Below are positions 17,402 to 26,196 of a stretch of 64,000 bases of DNA, piece by piece. Positions within the stretch are counted from its first letter, which is position 1, and each line of letters opens with the position of its first letter. Under the pieces are notes generated by a model. That model saw only the letters and a program-made list of their open reading frames with translations. It searched no databases and was not told the DNA's origin. Made by a program: the position numbers and the translations under genes. Origin of the DNA: Marinobacter sp. Arc7-DN-1 (GTDB taxonomy: Bacteria; Pseudomonadota; Gammaproteobacteria; Pseudomonadales; Oleiphilaceae); NCBI RefSeq assembly GCF_003441595.1, contig NZ_CP031848.1, positions 2,728,001 to 2,792,000 on the forward strand, read 5' to 3'.

Positions 17402-19035
17402 GCGGGGGTTCCCTCACTGCCCTGGAGGTCCTCCAGCATGGCCTGAGCCAGCGCCTCGGCGACCTTGATGCCATCCACTCCGGCCGAGAGAATGCCTCCG
17501 GCATAGCCTGCCCCTTCGCCTGCCGGATAGAGCCCGCGGGTATTCAGGCTCTGAAGGCTTACCCGGTCCCGGGTGATACGCACCGGCGAGGAGGTGCGGG
17601 TTTCAATGCCGGTCAGGATGGCGTCGTGCCGGTCAAAGCCCCGGATCTGCTTGCCAAAGGCCGGCAGGGCCTCGCGGATGGCTTCGATGGCGTAGGGCGG
17701 CAAGGCAGGCGCGAGGTCGCCCAGTTTGATGCCGGGCTTGTAGGAAGGCTCGACCTCACCCAGTTCGGTGGAGGGTTTGCCTTTGATGAAATCACCCACC
17801 AGTTGGGCTGGCGCGCAGTAATCGTTGCCGCCCAGCGTGTAGGCCCGGGATTCCAGGGCCTCCTGAAGGTCGATACCGGCCAGCGGGCCGCCCGGGAAGT
17901 CTTCCTCCGGGTGAATGGCCACAACAATACCGGCATTGGCGTTGCGCTCGTTGCGGGAATACTGGCTCATGCCGTTGGTGACCACTCGGCCCGGTTCGGA
18001 GGTTGCTGCCACCACCGTGCCGCCCGGGCACATGCAGAAACTGTAGACAGCGCGCCCGTTGCTGGCGTGGTACACCAGTTTGTAGTCTGCCGCGCCCAGG
18101 GCCGGGTGGCCGGCGTATTTGCCAAGGCGGGCAGTGTCGATGAGCGATTGCGGGTGCTCAATGCGAAAGCCGACAGCAAAAGGCTTGGCTTCGATAAAGA
18201 CATCGTTTCGCTGCAGCATGCGGAAGGTCTCCCGCGCGCTGTGGCCGAGGGCGAGCACCACATAACGGCTGTCGAGGCATTCGCCACTGGCCAGTTCCAC
18301 ACCCTCGACCCGGCCGTTGCGGATGCGCAGGTCGGTAACCTTGCTTTCAAAGCGAACTTCTCCGCCGAGGCGGATGATCTCCTCGCGCATGGCAGACACC
18401 ACGCCGGTCAGCCGGAAGGTGCCAATATGGGGCTTGCTGAGGTACAGGATTTCGTCCGGTGCGCCAGCCCGGACAAACTCGTGCATTACCTTGCGGCCGT
18501 AGAACTTCGGGTCCTTGATCTGGCTGTACAGTTTGCCGTCCGAGAACAGGCCGGCACCGCCTTCACCGAACTGCACGTTGGATTCCGGAGACAGCTGCTT
18601 GTTCCGCCACAGGGCCCAGGTGTCTTTGGTGCGGCGCCGCACGTCCTTGCCACGTTCCAGCACAATTGGGCGGAACCCCATCTGGGCCAGAAGCAGGGCG
18701 GCAAACAGACCACAGGGCCCGAAACCGATCACAATCGGACGCTCGGTGAGACCGGCGGGTGCCTGTGCGACCGGGTGATAGTCGGTATCGGGTGCCGGGC
18801 GTACGTGCTGGTCTTTTTCAAAACGGGCGAGGATGGCGTCTTCGTTTCGGGCGCGCAGATCTATGATGTAAACGAACTTGATTTCGGAGTTTTTCTTGCG
18901 GGCGTCGTAGCTGCGTTTGAACACGACAAAGTCGGTCAGATCAGCATCGCGAATGTCCAGTCGTTCGACAATGGCGGCACGCAGGGCGCTTTCCGGATGG
19001 TCCAGGGGCAGCGCCAGTTCAGTAAGGCGGATCAT
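17398..19035 (-). CDS. NAD(P)/FAD-dependent oxidoreductase
   Basis: A 545-residue flavoprotein. About 90 N-terminal residues (VVFKRSYDARKKNSEIKFVY) precede an FAD-binding GFGPCGLFAALLLAQMGFRPIVLERG motif, followed by FGEGGAGLFSDGKLYSQIKD, LALGHSARETF and a C-terminal GLYPAGEGAGYAGGI. The family is widespread, annotated as uncharacterised FAD-dependent dehydrogenases, with no proven substrate. The start at 19035 is set by the conserved MIRLTELALPL; the extension to 19218 is promoter DNA. It is the first gene of a unit with the SpoU methyltransferase. Confidence 0.88.
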   Translation of the reverse strand: MIRLTELALPLDHPESALRAAIVERLDIRDADLTDFVVFKRSYDARKKNSEIKFVYIIDLRARNEDAILARFEKDQHVRPAPDTDYHPVAQAPAGLTERPIVIGFGPCGLFAALLLAQMGFRPIVLERGKDVRRRTKDTWALWRNKQLSPESNVQFGEGGAGLFSDGKLYSQIKDPKFYGRKVMHEFVRAGAPDEILYLSKPHIGTFRLTGVVSAMREEIIRLGGEVRFESKVTDLRIRNGRVEGVELASGECLDSRYVVLALGHSARETFRMLQRNDVFIEAKPFAVGFRIEHPQSLIDTARLGKYAGHPALGAADYKLVYHASNGRAVYSFCMCPGGTVVAATSEPGRVVTNGMSQYSRNERNANAGIVVAIHPEEDFPGGPLAGIDLQEALESRAYTLGGNDYCAPAQLVGDFIKGKPSTELGEVEPSYKPGIKLGDLAPALPPYAIEAIREALPAFGKQIRGFDRHDAILTGIETRTSSPVRITRDRVSLQSLNTRGLYPAGEGAGYAGGILSAGVDGIKVAEALAQAMLEDLQGSEGTPA

Positions 19036-19110
19036 AGTCAGTCCTGCCCGGCTCGTGCCGCAAATGGAGTGGACGTTGCCGGGTAAAGGGGAATCGGAGA
19101 ATGTTGGGTG

Positions 19111-19174
19111 AATTGTACGTGGGCCCGCCCCGGTTGTCAGGATTTTGCCGCAGGCGGGCCCGGCACGTACAATT
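19111..19174. promoter_or_regulatory. Long inverted repeat in the divergent FAD-oxidoreductase/rlmE region
   Basis: AATTGTACGTGGGCCCGCC (19111-19129) pairs with 19153-19174, whose complement is the same sequence with a 3-base CCG insertion. The spacer is 23 bp. It ends 30 bp before the rlmE ATG and is 76 bp upstream of the FAD-oxidoreductase start. It could be an operator, a two-way hairpin, or a decayed mobile palindrome. Its spacer does not resemble the core of the six-copy family described elsewhere. Confidence 0.6.
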
Positions 19175-19204
19175 GGCGCAGGCTTTCCCGGTTGATGAGT
19201 CCCT

Positions 19205-19825
19205 ATGGCCCGATCCAAAAGCAGTAACCGCTGGCTTGAAGAGCATGTGAACGACCCCTTCGTGAAGCAGGCGCAGGTGGACGGCTACCGCTCCCGTGCC
19301 AGTTACAAGCTCCTTGAAATCAACAAGAAGGACCGCCTGATCCGCCCCAACATGGTGGTCATGGATCTCGGTTCGGCACCGGGCGGCTGGTCCCAGGTGG
19401 CGGCAAATCTGGTGGGCCATAAGGGCCGCGTGATTGCCTCTGACATACTGCCCATGGATGCCATTGCCGGTGTGGAATTCATTCAGGGGGACTTCACCGA
19501 GAATGATGTGTTTGACGCCATCATGGCCACCCTGGGTAATGACCCTGTGGACCTGGTGATTTCCGACATGGCACCCAACATCAGTGGGGTCACCGTAGCC
19601 GATCAGGCTTCGTCCATGTATCTGGTAGAACTGGCGCTGGACATGGCCTGTCAGGTGCTCAAGCCCAAAGGCAGCTTCCTCGCCAAGGTGTTTCAGGGTG
19701 AGGGTTATGACGAGTATCTGAAATCAGTACGCGCTGTGTTCGACAAGGTCGTGGTACGCAAGCCCGACTCCTCCCGTGCCCGCTCCCGGGAAGTCTACGT
19801 CCTGGGCAAGGGCTTCAAGGGCTGA
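19205..19825 (+). CDS. rlmE: 23S rRNA 2'-O-ribose methyltransferase RlmE (FtsJ/RrmJ)
   Basis: A 206-residue Rossmann methyltransferase that modifies U2552 of 23S rRNA with SAM. It has the conserved N terminus [12 protein letters not shown] and [14 protein letters not shown] with the catalytic Lys. The SAM loop is [13 protein letters not shown]. The remaining catalytic residues are Asp in VISDMAPN, Lys in [10 protein letters not shown] and Glu in SREVYVLG. In many gammaproteobacteria rlmE lies beside yhbY and ftsH; here it stands alone between unrelated genes. Confidence 0.93.
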   Translation: MARSKSSNRWLEEHVNDPFVKQAQVDGYRSRASYKLLEINKKDRLIRPNMVVMDLGSAPGGWSQVAANLVGHKGRVIASDILPMDAIAGVEFIQGDFTENDVFDAIMATLGNDPVDLVISDMAPNISGVTVADQASSMYLVELALDMACQVLKPKGSFLAKVFQGEGYDEYLKSVRAVFDKVVVRKPDSSRARSREVYVLGKGFKG

Positions 19826-19950
19826 CTCAGCCTGTTGCCCTTTCGAAACCCTGCATCCAGGAAGGCGACATAGTTGTCGGTGTGCACCCGGCACTCCGTG
19901 GCTCAATTGCGATAATTGTGGCAGGCTGAAGCCTTTTTCAGGGAGAGGGG

Positions 19951-20997
19951 ATGACCGTTATGACGCTGCAAGATTTGCTGGGTACCGAGTTGCCGATCAT
20001 TCAGGCACCCATGGCGGGTGTTCAGGGAAGTGATCTGGCTCTGGCGGTATCAAACGCTGGCGGACTGGGTTCGCTGCCCTGTGCCATGCTGGGCCCCGGG
20101 GCGCTCAGATCCGAGCTGGAGGCCCTGCGGGCCGGTACCGACAAACCCTTCAACGTCAATTTCTTCGCCCATACCTCGCCAGTACCGAGCGACGCCCGGG
20201 AACAGGCCTGGCGGGAGGCGTTGTCCCCTTACTACAGCGCGTTCGGTATTGACCCCCAGACCATTCCTGCCGGGGGTGGCCGCACGCCTTTCAGCGCGGA
20301 AGCCGCTGCTCTGGTAGAGGAGTTCCGGCCGGCGGTGGTGAGTTTCCATTTCGGGCTACCGGATGCCACATTGCTGCAACGGGTCAAGGCGGCCGGCGCG
20401 AAGGTATTGTCGACAGCTACGACGGTTGAAGAAGCGCTTTGGCTGGAGCAGCAAGGGGCAGACGCCATCATCGCCCAGGGGCTGGAAGCCGGTGGCCATC
20501 GCGGTATTTTCCTGACCAGGGACATGTCCACGCAGATGGGCACCTTTGCCCTGTTACCCCAGGTGGTGGGCGCAGTAAAGGTTCCGGTAATCGCAGCAGG
20601 CGGCATTGCCGACGCCGGTGGTATTCGTGCGGCCATGGATCTGGGGGCGGTAGGCGTTCAGCTCGGGACCGCTTTCCTGCTGTGCCCGGAGGCTACCACC
20701 AGGCCCATTCACCGGGAGGCACTGAAAAGCCCGCAAGTCCGCCACACCGCTATCACCAACCTGTTTTCCGGCGGCCCGGCGCGGGGCATCATGAACCGAG
20801 TGATGCGGGAGTTGGGGCCGGTCGCAGAGGTGGCGCCTGAATTCCCGCTGGCGACCTCGGCCATCGCTCCGCTCCGGGCGGCGGCTGAAGCCAAAGGCTC
20901 CGGTGATTTCACCCCCCTGTGGTCGGGACAGAACGCCAGCGGCTGCCGGGAGATTCCCGCCGGGCAGCTGATCCGGCAGCTCGCCGGCGAGCTATGA
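19951..20997 (+). CDS. Nitronate monooxygenase (class I NMO)
   Basis: A 348-residue FMN TIM-barrel enzyme. Visible motifs are LPIIQAPMAGVQG near the N terminus, VVSFHFGLP, the phosphate/FMN segment AQGLEAGGHRG, IAAGGIADAGGIRAAMDLGAVGVQLGTAFL and HTAITNLFSGGPARG. The family oxidises toxic alkyl nitronates with O2. A GGGAGAGGGG sequence precedes the start. Its stop overlaps the start of a 43-codon ORF (ATGA). Confidence 0.9.
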   Translation: MTVMTLQDLLGTELPIIQAPMAGVQGSDLALAVSNAGGLGSLPCAMLGPGALRSELEALRAGTDKPFNVNFFAHTSPVPSDAREQAWREALSPYYSAFGIDPQTIPAGGGRTPFSAEAAALVEEFRPAVVSFHFGLPDATLLQRVKAAGAKVLSTATTVEEALWLEQQGADAIIAQGLEAGGHRGIFLTRDMSTQMGTFALLPQVVGAVKVPVIAAGGIADAGGIRAAMDLGAVGVQLGTAFLLCPEATTRPIHREALKSPQVRHTAITNLFSGGPARGIMNRVMRELGPVAEVAPEFPLATSAIAPLRAAAEAKGSGDFTPLWSGQNASGCREIPAGQLIRQLAGEL

Positions 20998-21125
20998 CTG
21001 ATCTGATCGCAGAACTGTCCCTGGCCGAGGGGCTGGGCCAGCTTTTTTGGCCTGGTTGCCTGGGTTACCTGGAAATCGATCACGGACGTCTTTCCGAGCA
21101 CTACGCCCCCGGGTCAGACGACTGA
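20994..21125 (+). CDS. Small 43-residue protein coupled to the NMO gene
   Basis: The short frame starts at an ATG sharing bases with the NMO stop (ATGA), an arrangement typical of translational coupling. The product is acidic, with LIAELSLAEGLGQLFW, a single cysteine in PGCLGYLEIDHG and no membrane segment. I do not recognise it. Junction geometry and protein-like composition support it as a real gene; its length limits confidence. Confidence 0.5.
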   Translation: MTDLIAELSLAEGLGQLFWPGCLGYLEIDHGRLSEHYAPGSDD

Positions 21126-21241
21126 CTGAAACAACCAGGGTCCGAGACCACTTTGGCCAATTTCCGCATAGCCCGGCCTGAGCTATCTTGATTGCAGACC
21201 ATTGATTACCAAAAGCGGACTGGAATCCGAGAGGGCAGGTA

Positions 21242-22768
21242 ATGGGCAAGCAGCATTTCGATGTACTGATCATCGGCGCCGGCGTTTCCGGCATTGGCAT
21301 GGCGTGTCACCTGAAGCGTGAGTGCCCGGGCAAGTCGTTTGCCATCCTGGAGCGCCGGCAGTCCCTGGGTGGCACCTGGGATCTGTTCCGTTATCCCGGT
21401 ATCCGGTCCGATTCGGACATGTTCACTTTCGGCTACGACTTCCGGCCCTGGACCGGCGGCAAGGTGCTGGCGGACGGTGCCTCCATCAAGGATTATGTGC
21501 GCGAGACGGCCAGAGAGCATGATGTTGAGCGCCACATCCGCTACGGACTGGCGGTGAAAACGGCAGACTGGTCCGGTATGGACAAGTGCTGGAAGCTCTC
21601 CGCCCGCAATGAAGCTACCGGTGAAACCGCAACCTTCACCGCCAGTTTCCTGATCGGTTGTACCGGCTATTACAACTATGACCAGGGCTATAAACCGGAT
21701 TTTCCGGGTGAGAACGATTTCCGCGGCCGGATTGTGCACCCGCAACACTGGCCGGAAGATCTCGATTACACCGGCAGGAAGGTGGTGGTAATCGGCAGTG
21801 GTGCAACCGCCATTACCCTGGTGCCGACCATGGCGGAGAAGGCCGCCCATGTCACCATGCTTCAGCGCTCGCCCACCTACCTGATATCCTTGCCATCGAC
21901 CGACAAGGTTACCCTGGCCCTGCAGAAGTTTTTGCCAGAGAAGACCGCTTACCGGCTTACCCGGGCCCGGAATATTGCGATTTCCCGTTTTCTTTACCTG
22001 CGTTCCAGAAAAAGCCCCCGGTTCATGCGGCGCCTGTTTCTCGGAATTATCAAGCGGCAGGTGGCCGGAAGGGCCGACATGCGGCACTTTACACCGGACT
22101 ACAACCCGTGGGACCAGCGCCTGTGCGTGGTGAAGGACGGGGATCTGTTCCAGGCAATGAAAGCCGGCAGGGCATCTATCGCCACTGATCACATTGAGTG
22201 TTTCACCGAAACCGGGATCCGCCTGAAATCCGGTGAAGAGCTTGAGGCAGACATCATCATCCCGGCCACCGGCCTTGATATCCAGATGCTGGGAGGCATT
22301 CGGCCGACGGTGGATGGCCAGGAAGTGGTGATGAAAGACAAGGTCATCTACAAGAACGTGATGGTGGAGGGCGTCCCCAACGCCGGCATGATCTTCGGCT
22401 ACACCAATATTTCCTGGACCCTGAAGGTGGATGTTGCGGCGGAATACCTGTGCCGCCTGATGAATCTGATGGACAGACAGGGTTACCGAACCGTGGTTGC
22501 CAGGGATACGGAAAACAGCCGTGCCGAAGACACCATCCTTGGTTCCCTCAACTCCGGCTACATTCGCCGCGCGGCCGACCGCTTGCCTCGCCAGGGCACC
22601 CATGGTCCCTGGAAATCTTCACAGAATTATCTGGAGGATGTGAAAATCCTGCGTTTCGAGCCGATTGAAGACGGCTATCTGGAGTTCGACGGCACACGAA
22701 CCCCTGCCAGAGCGAGTGAATCCAGTGGCTGCCTGCGACCAATCCGCTCGGCTCTGTTTGGGGCCTGA
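21242..22768 (+). CDS. Flavin-containing (Baeyer-Villiger type) monooxygenase, AlmA-like
   Basis: A 508-residue two-dinucleotide-fold monooxygenase. The FAD motif GAGVSG is at 12-17, GGTWDLFRYPGIRSDSD follows, and the Baeyer-Villiger fingerprint FxGxxxHxxxWP is at 160-171 (FRGRIVHPQHWP). The NADPH motif GSGATA is at 185-190, with PATGLD later. The overall sequence resembles AlmA, the long-chain alkane monooxygenase of Acinetobacter and marine hydrocarbon degraders. Steroid or ketone monooxygenase activity is an alternative, so no symbol is assigned. Confidence 0.85.
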   Translation: MGKQHFDVLIIGAGVSGIGMACHLKRECPGKSFAILERRQSLGGTWDLFRYPGIRSDSDMFTFGYDFRPWTGGKVLADGASIKDYVRETAREHDVERHIRYGLAVKTADWSGMDKCWKLSARNEATGETATFTASFLIGCTGYYNYDQGYKPDFPGENDFRGRIVHPQHWPEDLDYTGRKVVVIGSGATAITLVPTMAEKAAHVTMLQRSPTYLISLPSTDKVTLALQKFLPEKTAYRLTRARNIAISRFLYLRSRKSPRFMRRLFLGIIKRQVAGRADMRHFTPDYNPWDQRLCVVKDGDLFQAMKAGRASIATDHIECFTETGIRLKSGEELEADIIIPATGLDIQMLGGIRPTVDGQEVVMKDKVIYKNVMVEGVPNAGMIFGYTNISWTLKVDVAAEYLCRLMNLMDRQGYRTVVARDTENSRAEDTILGSLNSGYIRRAADRLPRQGTHGPWKSSQNYLEDVKILRFEPIEDGYLEFDGTRTPARASESSGCLRPIRSALFGA

Positions 22769-22856
22769 TCAGTCAACGGCGGAATGAATCACTTCCCGGC
22801 GTACCGCGGCCAGATGTCCTATGCTCAAACTGTCATCACAAGCTTTGGAGGATACT

Positions 22857-23312
22857 ATGCGCTGCATTCTGAAATCGGTTCTGGTGGTTTCGACCCTGTT
22901 TTTTGCCACCCTGACCCTGGGTGCTGAAGGTCTGGTAACCGTCAAAAGCAGTCACGACGTCAAGGCCACGGTGGACAAACTTGAGTCCGTATTGAAGGAC
23001 AAGGGCATGACCGTAATGGCCCGTGTGAATCATCAGCAAGGCGCCAAGAAGGCAGGGCTGGAGCTTCGCCCGACCGAAGTGCTGATTTTCGGAAACCCCA
23101 AAGTCGGCACGCCGCTGATGCAGTGTGCCCAGAGCGTGGCCATTGATCTGCCTCAGAAAGCGCTGATCTGGGAAGATGAAAATGGCGATACCTGGCTGGC
23201 TTACAATGATCTGGACTACCTGAAGTCCCGCCACGGTATCGAGGGTTGTGACGAGGTGCTTGAAAAGGTGAGTGGCGCCCTGGCCGCATTCGCCAAAGCC
23301 GCCACGGAATGA
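22857..23312 (+). CDS. Exported DUF302 domain protein
   Basis: A 151-residue protein with a signal peptide (SVLVVSTLFFATLTLGAEG) and one DUF302 domain. The domain shows VKSSHDVKATVDKLESVLKDKGMTVMARVNHQQGAK, LIFGNPKVGTPLMQ and the conserved PQKALIWEDENGDTWLAYND. DUF302 proteins are small homodimeric folds of unknown role, often periplasmic. GGAGG lies 6-7 nt before the ATG at 22857. It follows the monooxygenase gene by 88 bp; a functional link is not shown. Confidence 0.88.
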   Translation: MRCILKSVLVVSTLFFATLTLGAEGLVTVKSSHDVKATVDKLESVLKDKGMTVMARVNHQQGAKKAGLELRPTEVLIFGNPKVGTPLMQCAQSVAIDLPQKALIWEDENGDTWLAYNDLDYLKSRHGIEGCDEVLEKVSGALAAFAKAATE

Positions 23313-23339
23313 TCCTTCGCACCCTACATTGTTAGATTG

Positions 23340-24212
23340 TTACGACTGGATAATGGCGAGCCTGATGGTTTCATCCTCCACGCTTTGGCTGGCGTCGAAG
23401 CGTTCAAGGCCTTGGGCCAGGCTGGCTCTGGAAAGTTCGCCCATATGGCTGTCCACCAGTTTGCCCTGGGCATTGTAGAACAGAGTGGTTGGAAGACCCT
23501 GGCTGCCGATGGCCCGGGCCAGCCCTCCCTGGCGGTCGCTGAGCACATGGTTCAGATTGAGGTTCTGTTGGCTGAGAAACCGGCTAATGGTCTCAGGGTG
23601 CTCACCCTGGTTGGCAAAGACAAAGTTGACCCCGGGGTAGCGGTTCTGGGCATCTTCCAGAACCGGCATTTCGCGAATGCAGGGAGGGCACCAGGTTGCC
23701 CAGAGATTAACCACCGTGGGTTGCCCCCGGGCAAGGGAGTCCAGACTGACCGGTTGCTCGTTCAGGTTGGTCAGGGCTACGTCGGGCAGGCCCTGGGTCT
23801 GGTCATCAATCAGGGCAATCACTCCGGTTGTGAAGCCCCAGATCAACAGGCCCGAGGCCACAGCGAACCCCAGTGGCCGGCGGATGTTGGTGCGGCGCCA
23901 GAGAAGGTAGCCGGTGAAAATCAGTGCTACCACGAGGCCGGATACCAGATCGAAGCCGCCATCACGAATGTCGATAATGCCCAGCCAGTCGTCCTGATAG
24001 TGTTCAAAGTAACGGACTACAAAGCCAAGGCGGGCGCCCACCATGGCAGCGAGGAAAATATCGGCAAGGGGACCGGCGATCGGGAGCTTTTCCTTGCGGC
24101 CGGCCAATGCTCCGACAATCAGGGCCACGATAAACGCCAGAAGCAGTAACAGATGTCCTATGGAAAGGCTGAAAGGGCCAACACCTACACTGAGCATGAC
24201 TTCTCCGGTCAT
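23340..24212 (-). CDS. Lgt-like membrane domain fused to a TlpA-type thioredoxin
   Basis: The 290-residue protein has four or so membrane helices (about 15-135), then a periplasmic thioredoxin domain with the redox motif W-C175-P-P-C178 (VNLWATWCPPC) and the cis-Pro segment QGLPTTLFY. The membrane part has Lgt-like elements (GARLGFVVRY, then DGGFDLVSG), but the His-Gly catalytic segment of diacylglyceryl transferase is absent. It is therefore more likely an anchor or redox partner than a transferase. TlpA-type domains reduce disulfides in the periplasm. It converges on the DUF302 gene with a 27-bp gap. Confidence 0.82.
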   Translation of the reverse strand: MTGEVMLSVGVGPFSLSIGHLLLLLAFIVALIVGALAGRKEKLPIAGPLADIFLAAMVGARLGFVVRYFEHYQDDWLGIIDIRDGGFDLVSGLVVALIFTGYLLWRRTNIRRPLGFAVASGLLIWGFTTGVIALIDDQTQGLPDVALTNLNEQPVSLDSLARGQPTVVNLWATWCPPCIREMPVLEDAQNRYPGVNFVFANQGEHPETISRFLSQQNLNLNHVLSDRQGGLARAIGSQGLPTTLFYNAQGKLVDSHMGELSRASLAQGLERFDASQSVEDETIRLAIIQS

Positions 24213-24241
24213 CGGGTGGTTTTCGTTGCGGCAAGGCGACT

Positions 24242-24418
24242 AGTGTCCCGTCTGGCTAATTCGCTAACCTACTGCGCAGCGCCCTTCGGGAGCCACTGAG
24301 GGCCTTGATAGCCGCGTTGCGCCGCCTCGATTTGGAACCACCAAACCTTCATCACCGCGCCTTGCTCTCAAGGCCCTCAGTGGCTCAGTAGGTTAGCGAA
24401 TTAGCCAGACGGGGCACT
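24242..24418. mobile_element. 177-bp MITE-like palindromic element
   Basis: The terminal 33 bp at 24242-24274 and 24386-24418 are inverted copies with one mismatch (AGTGtCCCG versus AGTGcCCCG on the complement). A second, perfect 18-bp inverted pair lies at 24291-24308 and 24368-24385, leaving a 16-bp asymmetric bulge in the left arm and a 59-bp centre. It encodes nothing. The outer 23 bp recurs exactly at 35831-35853. No clear target-site duplication is visible. A non-autonomous element is inferred. Confidence 0.75.
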
Positions 24419-24725
24419 GTGACCACTGACATAGGCGTGAGTTCCATCTTTCTGCTTTTCGCTGAAAAATAAAGAGCCTGCTAACTAAAAGCATCTATGG
24501 CTATTTCGAAGGTCCTCTGTTACTGTGCCCGCATCCTGCCTCTAGGGATTCCGCAGTTCAAGGCTTTAAGCCCGTGCGACCTTTCCATACGACCTGTCAG
24601 AGGACGTCACCCCGATACCGGCGCGTGACTGTAGTCGTCTTTTATTCCATGAATGTTCATGGTATCTGCCCGCATTCGCCGAAACCGGTGTTCGTGGAGG
24701 CAGAACAATCAAGAGTTGATTCTAT
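24419..24725. other. Long leader region of the RhlE-type helicase gene
   Basis: About 300 bp with no gene. It contains the palindrome CCATGAATGTTCATGG (24647-24662, arms CCATGAA/TTCATGG) 64 bp before the helicase start. Long untranslated leaders are common for cold-inducible DEAD-box helicase genes, so a long 5' UTR is plausible but unproven. Confidence 0.4.
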
Positions 24726-26048
24726 ATGAGTTTTTCTTCACTCGGTTTGTCCGAGCAGCTGGTCCGTGCCACCACCGATCAGGGTTATGAAACACCGTCC
24801 CCAATTCAGGCCCAGGCCATCCCCGCCGTTCTTTCCGGCCGGGATGTGATGGCTGCCGCCCAGACTGGCACCGGCAAAACCGCCGGTTTCACCCTGCCGC
24901 TGTTGCAGCGTCTTGGCGAAACCTCCCGTACCGGCAAGGGGCCCCGTGCCCTGATCCTCACGCCGACCCGGGAGTTGGCGGCACAGGTTCACGACAGCGT
25001 GAATCTTTACAGCAAATACGTTCCTACCAAGGCCGCTGTGGTTTTCGGTGGTGTGAAAATCAATCCGCAGATGATGAAGCTGCGCAAGGGTCTGGACGTA
25101 TTGGTGGCAACACCGGGCCGGCTGATGGACCTGTATCAGCAAAACGCTGTGCGCTTCAACGAAGTGGAAATTCTGGTGCTGGACGAAGCCGACCGAATGC
25201 TGGACATGGGCTTTATCCGCGACATCCGCAAGATTCTTGCGCTGTTGCCGGCCAAGCGCCAGAACCTGCTGTTCTCCGCCACCTTCTCTAACGAGATCCG
25301 TACTCTTGCGGAAGGCCTGCTGGATAACCCGGTGCAGGTGGAAGTAGCGGCCCGTAACACCGCTGCGGAAAACATCAGGCAGTCTGTCTACCCGGTGGAT
25401 CAGAGCCAGAAAACGGCGCTGCTGAGCAAGCTGGTACGTGACAATAGCTGGGACCAGGTACTGGTCTTTACCCGTACCAAGCACGGCGCCAACCGCCTGA
25501 CCCAGAAGCTGGAGAAGGACGGTATTACCGCCGCCGCCATTCACGGCAACAAGTCGCAGGGTGCCCGCACCCGTGCGCTGGCTGACTTCAAGGCCGGCGA
25601 AGTGCGTGTGCTGGTGGCGACGGACATCGCAGCCCGTGGTCTGGACATCAAGCAACTGCCCCAGGTAGTGAACTTTGAACTGCCCAACGTACCGGAAGAT
25701 TACGTGCACCGTATCGGCCGTACCGGCCGTGCTGGTGAGAGCGGTCATGCGTTGTCACTGGTGAGTGCGGATGAAGGCAAACTACTGACGGGTATCGAAC
25801 GGCTGATCAAGAAGCAGTTGCCGCGCAAGAGCATGGAAGGCTTCGAGCCCACCAACAACCTGCCGCTGAAGCCCAAGGCCAAGGCAGACCCCAGCCGCGC
25901 CCGTACCCGCAGTAGTAACGGCGCTGGCAATGGCCGGCCCGGAGGCAAGCCGAAAAGCTTTGGGGACAAGCCAGGTGGCCGCAGTGGTGGCCGGAGCCAG
26001 AATGGCGGCGGTCAGCGAAGCCGCTCAGCCCAGCGCCAGAGTGCCTGA
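24726..26048 (+). CDS. rhlE: DEAD-box ATP-dependent RNA helicase, RhlE type
   Basis: The 440-residue helicase starts at [15 protein letters not shown], with the Q motif near [11 protein letters not shown]. It has all core motifs: AAQTGTGKT (I), PTRELAAQ (Ia), TPGRLMDL (Ib), LDEADRML (II), FSATF (III), [14 protein letters not shown] (IV), [12 protein letters not shown] (V) and [10 protein letters not shown] (VI). The C-terminal tail (about 375-440) is Arg/Gly/Ser-rich and low in complexity, as in RhlE proteins that remodel rRNA precursors and mRNA. A perfect hairpin follows the stop. Confidence 0.9.
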   Translation: MSFSSLGLSEQLVRATTDQGYETPSPIQAQAIPAVLSGRDVMAAAQTGTGKTAGFTLPLLQRLGETSRTGKGPRALILTPTRELAAQVHDSVNLYSKYVPTKAAVVFGGVKINPQMMKLRKGLDVLVATPGRLMDLYQQNAVRFNEVEILVLDEADRMLDMGFIRDIRKILALLPAKRQNLLFSATFSNEIRTLAEGLLDNPVQVEVAARNTAAENIRQSVYPVDQSQKTALLSKLVRDNSWDQVLVFTRTKHGANRLTQKLEKDGITAAAIHGNKSQGARTRALADFKAGEVRVLVATDIAARGLDIKQLPQVVNFELPNVPEDYVHRIGRTGRAGESGHALSLVSADEGKLLTGIERLIKKQLPRKSMEGFEPTNNLPLKPKAKADPSRARTRSSNGAGNGRPGGKPKSFGDKPGGRSGGRSQNGGGQRSRSAQRQSA

Positions 26049-26065
26049 GGCCGGTCAGGACAGTT

Positions 26066-26100
26066 CAGGAAGGCGGAGCAGATGCTCCGCCTTCCTGTTT
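26066..26100 (+). terminator. Hairpin terminator after the helicase gene
   Basis: CAGGAAGGCGGAGCA (26066-26080) and TGCTCCGCCTTCCTG (26083-26097) are perfect complements with a minimal 2-nt spacer, followed by TTTCTGG. The T run is short, so termination may be partial. Confidence 0.65.
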
Positions 26101-26109
26101 CTGGCGGAC

Positions 26110-26137
26110 AAAAAAAGGCGGGGCCGGAGGGCCCCGC
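26110..26137 (-). terminator. Intrinsic terminator of the ompW-like gene
   Basis: On the minus strand GCGGGGCC and GGCCCCGC pair around a 4-nt loop, followed after one C by seven T (the A run at 26110-26116). It is placed correctly for the minus-strand OmpW gene ending at 26197. Confidence 0.85.
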
Positions 26138-26196
26138 ACAGGAGAGCGCACCTTTCGTCAGCCAACAGACCGTGGCGACTGACGGAGGCACGGGGA

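Noticed and set aside
17350..19086. 578-codon + strand frame
   Set aside because: It mirrors the minus-strand FAD oxidoreductase. The minus frame has clear FAD motifs, while the plus frame has none. High-GC codon structure opens such antisense frames.
21206..22603. 465-codon minus-strand frame
   Set aside because: It is antisense to the AlmA-like monooxygenase, whose BVMO fingerprint confirms the plus strand.
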